Assembly (NCBI GenBank): GCA_937996795.1
Contig: CALKUH010000037.1
Span: forward strand, 58,342 to 122,341
From: an uncultured Verrucomicrobiota bacterium
GTDB lineage: Bacteria; Verrucomicrobiota; Kiritimatiellia; CAIVKH01
Length of the DNA stretch: 64,000 bases
Direction of reading: 5' to 3'
Each line of letters begins with the position of its first letter. Within the stretch, counting starts at the first letter, position 1. Both the position numbers and the translations under genes were made by a program. Below are positions 42,409 to 49,921 of the stretch, piece after piece. A model generated the notes under the pieces. That model worked only from the letters and a program-made list of their open reading frames with translations. It was not told the origin of the DNA and ran no database searches.

Positions 42409-43575
42409 ATGAAATCGCTTATCCGCTTCGCGCTGTCCCTCCCGATCCTGCTGACGTGTCTTGCCGGCGTGGCGCGCGCCGAGGTGATCAAGGTCGCCTC
42501 CGCCAGCATGCTGTCGGGTCCGCAGGCGGGGCTGGGCGAAATGATCAAACTCGGCGTGCAGATTGCCGTCGAGGAGGCGCAGCCGCGCTTCAAGGAGAAG
42601 GGCTTCGACCTGCAATTCTCGCCGCAGGACGACCAGGCCCAGCCCGACGTGGGCGTCGCGGTCGCGCGCCGCATCGTCAACGAGCCCGACGTGCTCGCGC
42701 TTGTGGGCCATTTCAATTCCGGCGTCACGATCCCCGCCTCCGAGGTCTACAAGGAGTTTAACCTCGCGATGGTCTCGCCCGGCAGCACGAACCCGCGCGT
42801 GACGGAGCGCGGACTGAACAACGTGAACCGCGTCTGCGGGCGCGACGATGTGCAGGGGCCGGTCGGCGCGGAATTCGCGATCAACGACCTCAAGGCCAAA
42901 CGCATCCTTGTGGTCCACGACAAGACAGCCTACGGACAGGGCATCGCGCAGGCCTTCCGCGACAAGGCGCAGGCGCTGAAGGGACAGGTCGTCGGCTTCC
43001 TCGGCACGGAGGAGAAAACCAACTTCCAGTCGCTGATCCTGCAAATGCGCGTCTTGAAACCGGACCTCGTGTACTTCGGCGGCATCTACGACCAGGGCGG
43101 CGTGTTGCTCAAGCAGATGCGCGAGCGCGGCATCACCGCGACATTCCTCGGCCCCGACGGCTTGGAATCGTCCGCCTTCATCGACATCGCGCAGAACGCC
43201 GCGAAGGGCGCGTACTACACAACCGTCGCCGGCCCGGTGGAAAAATATCCCCTGGCCCAGGCGTTTGCCGACACGTTCACCAAGCGCTTTGGCCGCGCCC
43301 CGGAAGCCTACGCGCTGTACTCCTACGACGCGGCCAACGTCGTGCTCGCGGGCATCGAAGCGGCCACCGCGGCGAATGAAGGCCGGAAGCCGACCCGCCA
43401 GCAGGTGGCCGAGGCGATCCGCAAGGTGCAACGCGAGGGCATCACGGGCCCCATCGCGTTCAATGAAAACGGCGATCGCACGCAAGCCGACTACTGGGTG
43501 GTCCACTTCGAGGAAGCGAAATACCCCGGCAAGGCAGTCAAGTCGATCACCTCCGCGCCGCCGGCGAAGAAGTGA
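42409..43575 (+). CDS. livK: Branched-chain amino acid ABC transporter, substrate-binding protein
   Basis: A 388 aa periplasmic binding protein of the Leu/Ile/Val (PBP type 1) family with signal peptide MKSLIRFALSLPILLTCLAGVARA. Typical blocks are VASASMLSGPQAGLGEMIKLGVQIAVEEA, GHFNSGVTIPASEVYKEFNLAMVSPGSTNP, KRILVVHDKTAYGQGIAQAFRDKAQ and PDLVYFGGIYDQGGVLLKQMRERG. It delivers substrate to LivHMGF encoded downstream. An 88-bp gap separates it from livH. Substrate specificity within branched-chain or other amino acids is not certain. Confidence 0.92.
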   Translation: MKSLIRFALSLPILLTCLAGVARAEVIKVASASMLSGPQAGLGEMIKLGVQIAVEEAQPRFKEKGFDLQFSPQDDQAQPDVGVAVARRIVNEPDVLALVGHFNSGVTIPASEVYKEFNLAMVSPGSTNPRVTERGLNNVNRVCGRDDVQGPVGAEFAINDLKAKRILVVHDKTAYGQGIAQAFRDKAQALKGQVVGFLGTEEKTNFQSLILQMRVLKPDLVYFGGIYDQGGVLLKQMRERGITATFLGPDGLESSAFIDIAQNAAKGAYYTTVAGPVEKYPLAQAFADTFTKRFGRAPEAYALYSYDAANVVLAGIEAATAANEGRKPTRQQVAEAIRKVQREGITGPIAFNENGDRTQADYWVVHFEEAKYPGKAVKSITSAPPAKK

Positions 43576-43663
43576 CCGGTAACCGGACACCGGATACCGA
43601 TTCCCGCTTCCCCCCTCCCCCCGTCCCTGCTAGTTTCCACGCATTTGGCGGGGGAAACACGAG

Positions 43664-44629
43664 TTGTCTGATGCGCTGATAGAATTGCTGCCGAGCGTCC
43701 TGCTCGAGGGGCTGCTGCTGGGTTGCGTGTACGCGATGATCGCGCTCGGCTACACGATGGTGTACGGCGTGCTCGGCCTCATCAACTTCGCGCACTCCGA
43801 GGTCTTTATGGTCGGCGCCGTCGCGGGCATCGAAGTCTACCGCTACGTCGGCCCGCACATCGACAACCCCTACGCGCTCGCCGTGGTCGCGATGCTCGTG
43901 GCCGCCGGGGTGTCCGGCGGGCTCGCGGTCGCCATCGAACGCCTCGCCTACCGCCCGCTCCGCAAACGCGGCAGCACGAACCGGCTTGTCCCGCTGATCA
44001 CCGCCATTGGCGTGTCGTTTTTCCTGCAGGATTTCGTCCGCCTCATCGAGGGTCTCTGGCACGGCGAGTTCTACATGAACTACCCGGCGGACGCGCGCAT
44101 GGAAGCCGTGCACGAGCTGCCGCTCGGGATGACGATCCAGACCAAGTCGATCATCGTGATCGTCGTCACCGCGGCGATGCTGCTCGGCCTCGACCACCTC
44201 GTGCGCCGCACGCGCCTCGGCAAGGCCATCCGCGCCGTTGCGCAGGACCTGCAAACGGCGAGCCTCATGGGCATCGACCCGGACCGCATCATCGCGCGCA
44301 CCTTCCTGATCGGCGGCGCGCTGGGCGGCGTGGCGGGCGTGATGTTCGGCCTGCTCTATTCGCAGATCAACCCGTTCGTCGGCTTCGTCCCCGGTGTTAA
44401 GGCCTTCACCGCCGCGGTTCTCGGCGGCATCGGCAACATTTACGGCGCGATGCTGGGCGGTCTCGTGCTCGGCACGGTGGAAACGCTCGGCGGGACCTAC
44501 CTCTTCTTCCTGACGGAGGGCGCGATCGGCAACGAGTACAAGGACGTGGTCGCCTTCCTGATCCTCGTGCTGCTGCTGTTGTTCCGCCCGCAGGGGCTGC
44601 TGGGCCGGACGCAGGGGGACAAGGTGTGA
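43664..44629 (+). CDS. livH: Branched-chain amino acid ABC transporter, permease
   Basis: A 321 aa inner-membrane permease. It starts with a TTG at 43664 (GGGGGAAA upstream), because the next in-frame ATG would remove the first helix; ELLPSVLLEGLLLGCVYAMIALGYTMVYGVLGLINFAHSEVFMVGA is the standard LivH N terminus. The EAA-like cytoplasmic loop is LGKAIRAVAQDLQTASLMGIDPDRIIARTF. It ends in a GTGA overlap with livM. Confidence 0.93.
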   Translation: MSDALIELLPSVLLEGLLLGCVYAMIALGYTMVYGVLGLINFAHSEVFMVGAVAGIEVYRYVGPHIDNPYALAVVAMLVAAGVSGGLAVAIERLAYRPLRKRGSTNRLVPLITAIGVSFFLQDFVRLIEGLWHGEFYMNYPADARMEAVHELPLGMTIQTKSIIVIVVTAAMLLGLDHLVRRTRLGKAIRAVAQDLQTASLMGIDPDRIIARTFLIGGALGGVAGVMFGLLYSQINPFVGFVPGVKAFTAAVLGGIGNIYGAMLGGLVLGTVETLGGTYLFFLTEGAIGNEYKDVVAFLILVLLLLFRPQGLLGRTQGDKV

Positions 44630-45906
44630 CGCCGGGCTGGATCATCGCGGTGATCGCGGCCGCCGGCCTCGCCTCCGGCGGCGCGCTGATGGCCTGGCCG
44701 CGCAGCACGTGGCCGCTGCTCGGCGTGCTGGGCGTCCTGTTCGCCTGCCTCAGCGTGCGCGGCCACAAGTCGTCGCGCTTCGCCATCGCGCTGGCGCTGC
44801 TGCTGTTTTTTATCCCCGCCGCCGGGACGGAAAACACGTTCCTGTTCGAACTGGTCACGCAGATGGGCATCTTCGCCGCGATGGCGCTCGGCCTGAACAT
44901 CGTCGTCGGCATGGCGGGGCTGCTGGATCTCGGCTACGCGGCGTTCTTCGCCATTGGCGCGTACACATGGGCCATTTTCGGTTCCGGGCAGGCGGCGGAA
45001 TTCATGAGCGGCTCCTTCCCGCTCGCGGGCTGGCCCTATTTCTACCTCTTCTCCGCGCTCGCGATCATCACCGCCGCGCTGACCGGCACGCTGATCGGCC
45101 TGCCCGCGCTGCGCCTGCGCGGGGATTACCTCGCCATCGTGACGCTCGGCCTCGGCCAGGTGGTGCGCGTGCTGGCGAACAACCTCGACCAGCCGGTGAA
45201 TATCACGAACGGCCCGCAGGGCATCACGCCGATCGAACGCCCGCCCATTGGCTGGCTGCTCGGCTTCATGCGCTTCATCGGACTGGGCGACAACCCCGCG
45301 CTCGGCTATGCGATCTTCTTCTACCTGCTCGTGCTTGCCGTCATCGGGATTGTCGTGCTCGTGAACGTGCGGCTCGACCGCTCGCGCTTCGGCCGCGCGT
45401 GGGTTGCGATCCGCGAGGATGAAATCGCCGCGCGCGCCTCGGGTATCTCGCTGACCCGCACCAAGCTGCAGGCCTTCGCCACCGGCGCGGCGTTCTCCGG
45501 CGTCATGGGCGCGATTTTCTCCGCCAAACAGCTCTTCGTGAGCCCCGAATCCTTCACCCTGCTGCAATCCATCACGATCCTCGCCATGGTCATCCTCGGC
45601 GGCATGGGTTCCATTCGCGGCGCGCTGGTCGGCGCGATGGCGGTCACGCTGCTGAACATCGAGGTCCTGAAGAGCTTCTCCGACTTCCTCGTCGACCTGC
45701 GGCAATCCGGGTACGTGCTCGACCTCGGCATCGTCTCGTTCAATTTCGCGAACCTGTCGGACCAGGTCGAGCCCGCCAAATACGAGCGCATGATTTTCGG
45801 CATCATCCTCATCCTGATGATGATCTTCCGCCCCAGCGGCCTGATCCCCGAAAGCCGCCACCGGCTGGAAGCGGGATCGGAGAAGAAGGACGGGATGACG
45901 GGATGA
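44626..45906 (+). CDS. livM: Branched-chain amino acid ABC transporter, permease
   Basis: A 426 aa permease with ~10 helices, beginning at a GTG that overlaps the livH stop. The LivM signature AMALGLNIVVGMAGLLDLGYAAFFAIGAYTWAIF and the loop GRAWVAIREDEIAARASGISLTRTKLQAFATGAAFSG are present. It is somewhat longer at the N terminus than minimal LivM, as in E. coli. The final codons (KKDGMTG) are written by the repeat that flanks the next gene, which suggests that the repeat has replaced the original 3' end. Confidence 0.93.
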   Translation: MTPGWIIAVIAAAGLASGGALMAWPRSTWPLLGVLGVLFACLSVRGHKSSRFAIALALLLFFIPAAGTENTFLFELVTQMGIFAAMALGLNIVVGMAGLLDLGYAAFFAIGAYTWAIFGSGQAAEFMSGSFPLAGWPYFYLFSALAIITAALTGTLIGLPALRLRGDYLAIVTLGLGQVVRVLANNLDQPVNITNGPQGITPIERPPIGWLLGFMRFIGLGDNPALGYAIFFYLLVLAVIGIVVLVNVRLDRSRFGRAWVAIREDEIAARASGISLTRTKLQAFATGAAFSGVMGAIFSAKQLFVSPESFTLLQSITILAMVILGGMGSIRGALVGAMAVTLLNIEVLKSFSDFLVDLRQSGYVLDLGIVSFNFANLSDQVEPAKYERMIFGIILILMMIFRPSGLIPESRHRLEAGSEKKDGMTG

Positions 45907-45915
45907 ACAAGATGC
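45897..45915. repeat. Left inverted repeat of the GxxExxY unit
   Basis: GACGGGATGAACAAGATGC, the inverted partner of 46308-46326 with one mismatch in 19. It supplies both the livM stop and the possible GxxExxY start codon. Confidence 0.8.
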
Positions 45916-46337
45916 GGGAAGCGCAAAGCATGGGGCCACATCAGGCGCTCACCGAAACCATTATCGGCTGTGCATTCACCGTCCACAACCAACTCGGGTT
46001 TGGTTTTCTTGAATCGGTTTACGAGAAATGCCTGGCGATTGAACTGCGCAAAGCGGCTCTTCAAGTCGATCTCCAACGCCCCCTGGTCGTCCACTATTCC
46101 GGCGAAGAAGTCGGCCATTTCGTGGCAGATATGCTTATTAATGAAGTCGTTCTCGTTGAGCTAAAATCCGTTCGCGCGCTAATCGAAGCGCATGAAGTGC
46201 AGCTCGTAAATTATCTGACGGCAACAGGCATCGAAACCGGTTTGCTGCTCAATTTTGGGGAAGCTCGCGTGGAGGTTCGCCGCAAATTACGTACCCTTCC
46301 ATCCCGTGCATCCTGTTCATCCCGTCCTCCTTCATAA
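45903..46337 (+). CDS. GxxExxY protein
   Basis: A 144 aa protein of the GxxExxY family, named for its motif, here GFLESVYEKCL around residue 34. The family contains a PD-(D/E)xK-like nuclease fold (VHYSGEEVGHFVADMLINEVVLVELKSV carries the D...ExK), but its role is not established. It lies inside the liv operon between livM and livG, flanked by 19-bp inverted repeats. Its first residues MNKMR come from the left repeat; the family usually begins near MGPHQALTETIIGCAF, so ATG at 45930 is a likely alternative start. The last ~12 residues (TLPSRASCSSRPPS) are also written by the right repeat. GC content is lower than in liv genes, suggesting insertion. Confidence 0.88.
   Translation: MNKMREAQSMGPHQALTETIIGCAFTVHNQLGFGFLESVYEKCLAIELRKAALQVDLQRPLVVHYSGEEVGHFVADMLINEVVLVELKSVRALIEAHEVQLVNYLTATGIETGLLLNFGEARVEVRRKLRTLPSRASCSSRPPS
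46308..46326. repeat. Right inverted repeat of the GxxExxY unit
   Basis: GCATCCTGTTCATCCCGTC, complementary to 45897-45915 except for one base. It lies 15 bp before the livG start. The same core (GGATGAACAGGATG) appears again at 47948-47961 and, inverted, around 48037-48053. Confidence 0.8.
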
Positions 46338-46340
46338 CCC

Positions 46341-47120
46341 ATGGCCATTCTTGACGTCCAAAATCTGACCAAGCGCTTCGGCGGATTGGTGGCGGTGAAC
46401 GAGGTGAGCTTCGGCGTCGAGGCCGGGCAGATCTTTTCGCTGATCGGCCCGAACGGCGCGGGCAAGACCACCCTGTTCAACGTCCTGACGGGCGTGTACC
46501 GGCCGGAGGGCGGCCGGGTGCTGTACAAGGGCAAGCGCCTGTCCGGCCTGCCGCCCGAGCGCATCGCGCACCGCGGCGTCGCGCGCACCTTCCAGAACAT
46601 CCGCCTGTTCGGCGCGATGACCGTCTACGAGAACGTGCTCGTCGGGCAGCATCCATCGATCCGCTACAACTACCTCGACGCGATCTTCCGCACCTTCCGC
46701 TACTTCCGCGCGGAGAAAAAGGCCCGCGTGCGCGCGCACGAACTGCTCGAATACCTGGGGCTGAACGACCGCGCGTTTGAGCTCGCGCGGAACCTGCCTT
46801 ACGGCGCCCAGCGGCGCCTCGAAATCGCGCGCGCACTGGCGCTGCGCCCCTCCCTGCTGCTGCTGGACGAGCCGGCCGCGGGTATGAACCCTCAGGAAAC
46901 CGATGAGGTGAAACACCTGATCCGCCGCCTGCGCGACGACCTCCACATCACCGTCGTGCTGATTGAACACCACATGAAGGTCGTCATGGAGATTTCCGAC
47001 CGCGTCGTGGTGCTCGACCACGGCAGGAAAATCGCCGAGGGCCGGCCGGCGGACGTGCGCAAGGTGCCCGCCGTGATCGAGGCGTACCTCGGCAAGGGCG
47101 CGCTGGAGATGATCGCGTGA
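46341..47120 (+). CDS. livG: Branched-chain amino acid ABC transporter, ATP-binding protein
   Basis: A 259 aa ATPase: Walker A GPNGAGKTT, the LivG-type signature region LPYGAQRRLEIARAL in place of LSGGQ, Walker B LLLLDEPAAGMNPQE and the H-loop VLIEHHMKVVM. It pairs with LivF to drive import. Only 3 bp separate it from the GxxExxY stop, so it may depend on read-through from livM across the insert. Confidence 0.94.
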   Translation: MAILDVQNLTKRFGGLVAVNEVSFGVEAGQIFSLIGPNGAGKTTLFNVLTGVYRPEGGRVLYKGKRLSGLPPERIAHRGVARTFQNIRLFGAMTVYENVLVGQHPSIRYNYLDAIFRTFRYFRAEKKARVRAHELLEYLGLNDRAFELARNLPYGAQRRLEIARALALRPSLLLLDEPAAGMNPQETDEVKHLIRRLRDDLHITVVLIEHHMKVVMEISDRVVVLDHGRKIAEGRPADVRKVPAVIEAYLGKGALEMIA

Positions 47121-47836
47121 GCGCGCCCATGCTCGAGCTCCGGGACGTGCACGCCTGCTACGGCCACATCCACGCGCTCAAGGGCGTGACGATCCACGTG
47201 CAGGAAGGCGAGATCGTCACGCTGATCGGCTCCAACGGCGCGGGCAAGAGCACGACGCTGCGCTGCATCTCCGGCCTGCTCGCGCCGCGCAGCGGCGAGA
47301 TCCTCTGGCGCGGACAACCGATCCACGGCCTGAAACCTTTCGAGGTGGCGGCCCTCGGCATCGGCCACTCGCCCGAAGGCCGCCGCATATTCCCGCGCCT
47401 CAGCGTGGAGGAGAACCTGGAAATCGGCGCGTATCTGGAGCGGGACGCCGCGGTGATCGCGCGGCGCAAAACGGACGTCTTCTCGCTTTTCCCACGCCTC
47501 GCCGAACGCCGCAAACAGGATGGCGGCACCCTGTCGGGCGGCGAACAACAGATGCTGGCCATCGGCCGCGCGCTCATGCAGAACCCGTCGCTGCTCCTCC
47601 TCGACGAGCCGACGCTGGGACTGGCGCCCGTGCTTGTGGAAAACCTCTTTGAAACGCTGCAGACCCTGCACCGCGCGGGGAAAACCATCCTGCTGGTCGA
47701 GCAGAACGCGTGGCACGCGCTCCACATCGCGCAACGCGCCTACGTGCTCCAAACGGGCAGCATCACCCACCAGGGCATCGCGAAGGAAATCGCCGATGAC
47801 CCCGAGGTAAAACAAGCCTACCTCGGCGGCGACTGA
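47117..47836 (+). CDS. livF: Branched-chain amino acid ABC transporter, ATP-binding protein
   Basis: A 239 aa ATPase starting with a GTG that overlaps the livG stop (GTGA). Walker A GSNGAGKST, Q-loop region, ABC signature LSGGEQQMLAIGRALM, Walker B LLLLDEPTLGLAPVL and H-loop VEQNAWHAL are all present. The LivF-specific block GHSPEGRRIFPRLSVEENLEIGAY is clear. It is the last gene of the liv operon. Confidence 0.94.
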   Translation: MSAPMLELRDVHACYGHIHALKGVTIHVQEGEIVTLIGSNGAGKSTTLRCISGLLAPRSGEILWRGQPIHGLKPFEVAALGIGHSPEGRRIFPRLSVEENLEIGAYLERDAAVIARRKTDVFSLFPRLAERRKQDGGTLSGGEQQMLAIGRALMQNPSLLLLDEPTLGLAPVLVENLFETLQTLHRAGKTILLVEQNAWHALHIAQRAYVLQTGSITHQGIAKEIADDPEVKQAYLGGD

Positions 47837-47934
47837 TCGGATCCGTGCGGCGGGAAGCTCCGCGACCGTTTCCGCCCCGCGGTATGCCCGGGGAATCAGA
47901 CGCTAAACCTAAAATCGGCCGTTCAGCATCGGCG

Positions 47935-48056
47935 GACAGGATCAACGGGATGAACAGGATGGGGTGGCGTCGGAACCGACATTCACCACGAGCGTGAAGC
48001 CTGCGCGCGATACAACGGGTTCCCCTTCAATCCTGTAATCCTGTTCATCCTGTCTC
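47935..48056. repeat. Inverted pair of GGATGAACAGGATG-type repeats
   Basis: The gap between livF and the convergent membrane-protein gene (47837-48071) holds ACAGGATCAACGGGATGAACAGGATG-like sequence at 47935-47961 and its inverted counterpart (ATCCTGTAATCCTGTTCATCCTGT) at 48030-48053, with ~70 bp between. It is the same repeat family that flanks the GxxExxY gene. No gene is visible in the gap. Confidence 0.7.
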
Positions 48057-48071
48057 AATGCTCGTTTCAGG

Positions 48072-48578
48072 CTAAAAGTACATCCGCACGCCGGCGGCGA
48101 GGACGACGGTGTCGCTTTCCTCGGACGCGTCCTCGTCGTTGACGCCTTCCCATTCGGCGTACTCGTAGGTGACGGACACATCAAAGGTCATCCAATCCGT
48201 CCACCCGCGCTGGTACCCCGCGCGCAGCGCGAGGAAGGGCTGGTCCGAGAAGTCGCCGTCGGCGAAGAGCATGCCCGCGCCCAGACCCGCATACCACTCA
48301 CGGCCCAGCAACACGAACGCCTGCGGGGAGAGGACTTCCTGCGGGGCGCCCGCATAACCGTCCTCGTACAATGCCAGTTCGAGCTGGCCGCTGACCCATT
48401 CGGTCCAGAACGTGCGCCAGTTCACATAGCCGCCCACGCCCATTTCGGTGAACGCGTTGGGCAAACTGTCCACCGTGCGGAACACGCGCAACCCGAGACC
48501 CAGGCTCGCCTCTTCGGCGCGAACCGGAGCGACTGACATCGCGAGAACACAACCCATCGAACACAGCATCTTTTTCAT
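48072..48578 (-). CDS. Putative outer-membrane beta-barrel protein
   Basis: A 168 aa exported protein with signal peptide MKKMLCSMGCVLAMSVAPVRA and alternating hydrophobic/polar strands (GVGGYVNWRTFWTEWVSGQLELALYEDG, AFVLLGREWYAGLGAGMLF, FLALRAGYQRGWTDWMTFDVSVTYEYAEW) ending VVLAAGVRMYF with C-terminal Phe, the usual end of an outer-membrane barrel. Length and strand number fit a small 8-stranded barrel. AGGAG lies about 10 bp before the start. Function unknown. Confidence 0.8.
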   Translation of the reverse strand: MKKMLCSMGCVLAMSVAPVRAEEASLGLGLRVFRTVDSLPNAFTEMGVGGYVNWRTFWTEWVSGQLELALYEDGYAGAPQEVLSPQAFVLLGREWYAGLGAGMLFADGDFSDQPFLALRAGYQRGWTDWMTFDVSVTYEYAEWEGVNDEDASEESDTVVLAAGVRMYF

Positions 48579-48606
48579 GGTGAGACGGCTCCTGTTGTTG
48601 CCGCGA

Positions 48607-48633
48607 AGTATACAGCGTTTCCGCCAAAATCAA
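48607..48633 (-). promoter_or_regulatory. Possible promoter of the barrel-protein gene
   Basis: On the minus strand TATACT (48607-48612) is a 5/6 match to a -10 box, with TTGATT (48628-48633) 15 bp upstream. The spacing is short, so support is weak. Confidence 0.3.
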
Positions 48634-48646
48634 GCGTTGCCGGGCG

Positions 48647-49816
48647 TCAGTCCCCGGCGCGCACGATCTGCACCGGCGGCATTTCCAGGTTCGCCAGCAG
48701 GGTTTCGACCACCGTGCGCGCGGCGTGGGGCCGGCCAAGATGGCGGGCCGCGCGGCTCATGTCTGCGAGTCGGTTGGCATCGTTCAACAACGCATCCACC
48801 TTGAACGCCAGCGTCGTCGCATGGTTGCACTTGATCGCGGCGCCGGCCTCCAGCAACTGGTCGCTGTTGCGCTCCTCCTGGCCGGGGATTGGCTGGTAAA
48901 TCACCATCGGCAGCCCGCACGCCATCGCCTCGGAGAGCGTCAGCCCGCCCGGCTTGCCCACCAGCAGGGTCGCCATCCGGATCCACTCGTCCATCTGGCG
49001 CGTGTAGCCGAGGACGCGGAAGGTCACATGCGGCGGGGCGTTCACCTTGCGAATCGCCTCCTGCAGCCGTTCCTGCAACTCCTCGTGAACCCCGCACACG
49101 ATCGCGATCTGGGTGGAGGTTTTCAGGTAGGAAAACGCCTGCACCAGCTCCTCCGCCGCGACCTTGCCCATCGCGCCAAGCGAGATCAGCAGCAACGGGC
49201 GCGACGGGTCCACCCCGTGCGCGCGGCAGAGGGCCGACCGATCCTTGGGTTGTTCGAAAACCGGATCAATCGGAATGCCTGACACGGTGATGCGGTCCGC
49301 GGGAAGGCCGGTCATCTGCAAATGCACCCGGGCCTCCTCGATGGCGACGAAATACTGGTGGAAGTGGCGCGAGAGCCACATCGCGTGCACGTCCAGATCC
49401 GTCACCACGATCGCGTGCCGCGTCTGGATCGATTCGCGCGCGAGCAGGTGCGAAATGATTTCCGCCGGGAGGAAGTGCGTGCAGATCGTCACATCCGGCT
49501 GCATGCGGCGAATCATCCGCACCAGCGGGCGCGTGTTCAGCCGGCTCAGCATCAGGCGCATGCGCTCCGTTTTCCACGGTTCGTCGAGGTTGTCGTAGAA
49601 CCAGCCCAGCAGCGTGGGCACGTTGCGGATCAACTGCAGGTAGAACTTGGAATAGAACTGCCGGAATATTTTGTTCGTGTAGGTCAGCGCGTCCACGTTG
49701 ACCACCTCGCCGATCGCGGGATGCGCCCGGCAGACGTGTTCGAGCGCGGCGGCCGCGCGCAAATGGCCGCTGCCGGCGCTGGCCGAGAGAATGAGGACCC
49801 GCAATGGCGTGGGCAT
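48647..49816 (-). CDS. MGDG-synthase/UgtP-type diacylglycerol glycosyltransferase
   Basis: A 389 aa GT-B glycosyltransferase of family 28. Its N-terminal domain is MGDG-synthase-like: VLILSASAGSGHLRAAAALEHVCRAHP, then VDALTYTNKIFRQFYSKFYLQLIRNVPTLLGWFYDNLDEPW, then THFLPAEIISHLL and VVTDLDVHAMW. The C-terminal domain has LLLISLGAMGKVAAEELV and LLVGKPGGLTLSEAMACGLPMVIYQPIPGQEERNSDQLL. The enzyme probably adds galactose or glucose to diacylglycerol, giving membrane glycolipid. ATG at 49816 has GAGAGG close upstream and is preferred over ATGs at 49828 and 49831. Confidence 0.88.
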   Translation of the reverse strand: MPTPLRVLILSASAGSGHLRAAAALEHVCRAHPAIGEVVNVDALTYTNKIFRQFYSKFYLQLIRNVPTLLGWFYDNLDEPWKTERMRLMLSRLNTRPLVRMIRRMQPDVTICTHFLPAEIISHLLARESIQTRHAIVVTDLDVHAMWLSRHFHQYFVAIEEARVHLQMTGLPADRITVSGIPIDPVFEQPKDRSALCRAHGVDPSRPLLLISLGAMGKVAAEELVQAFSYLKTSTQIAIVCGVHEELQERLQEAIRKVNAPPHVTFRVLGYTRQMDEWIRMATLLVGKPGGLTLSEAMACGLPMVIYQPIPGQEERNSDQLLEAGAAIKCNHATTLAFKVDALLNDANRLADMSRAARHLGRPHAARTVVETLLANLEMPPVQIVRAGD

Positions 49817-49921
49817 AAGGCCTCTCATCATGCCGCGTGTCCGCGAGAACGCAAGTGCGGCCTGCGCGCGCGCCGGTTTCGCTTCACATCACGCGCATTT
49901 TCTTTATCGTTCCGGCCCGAC

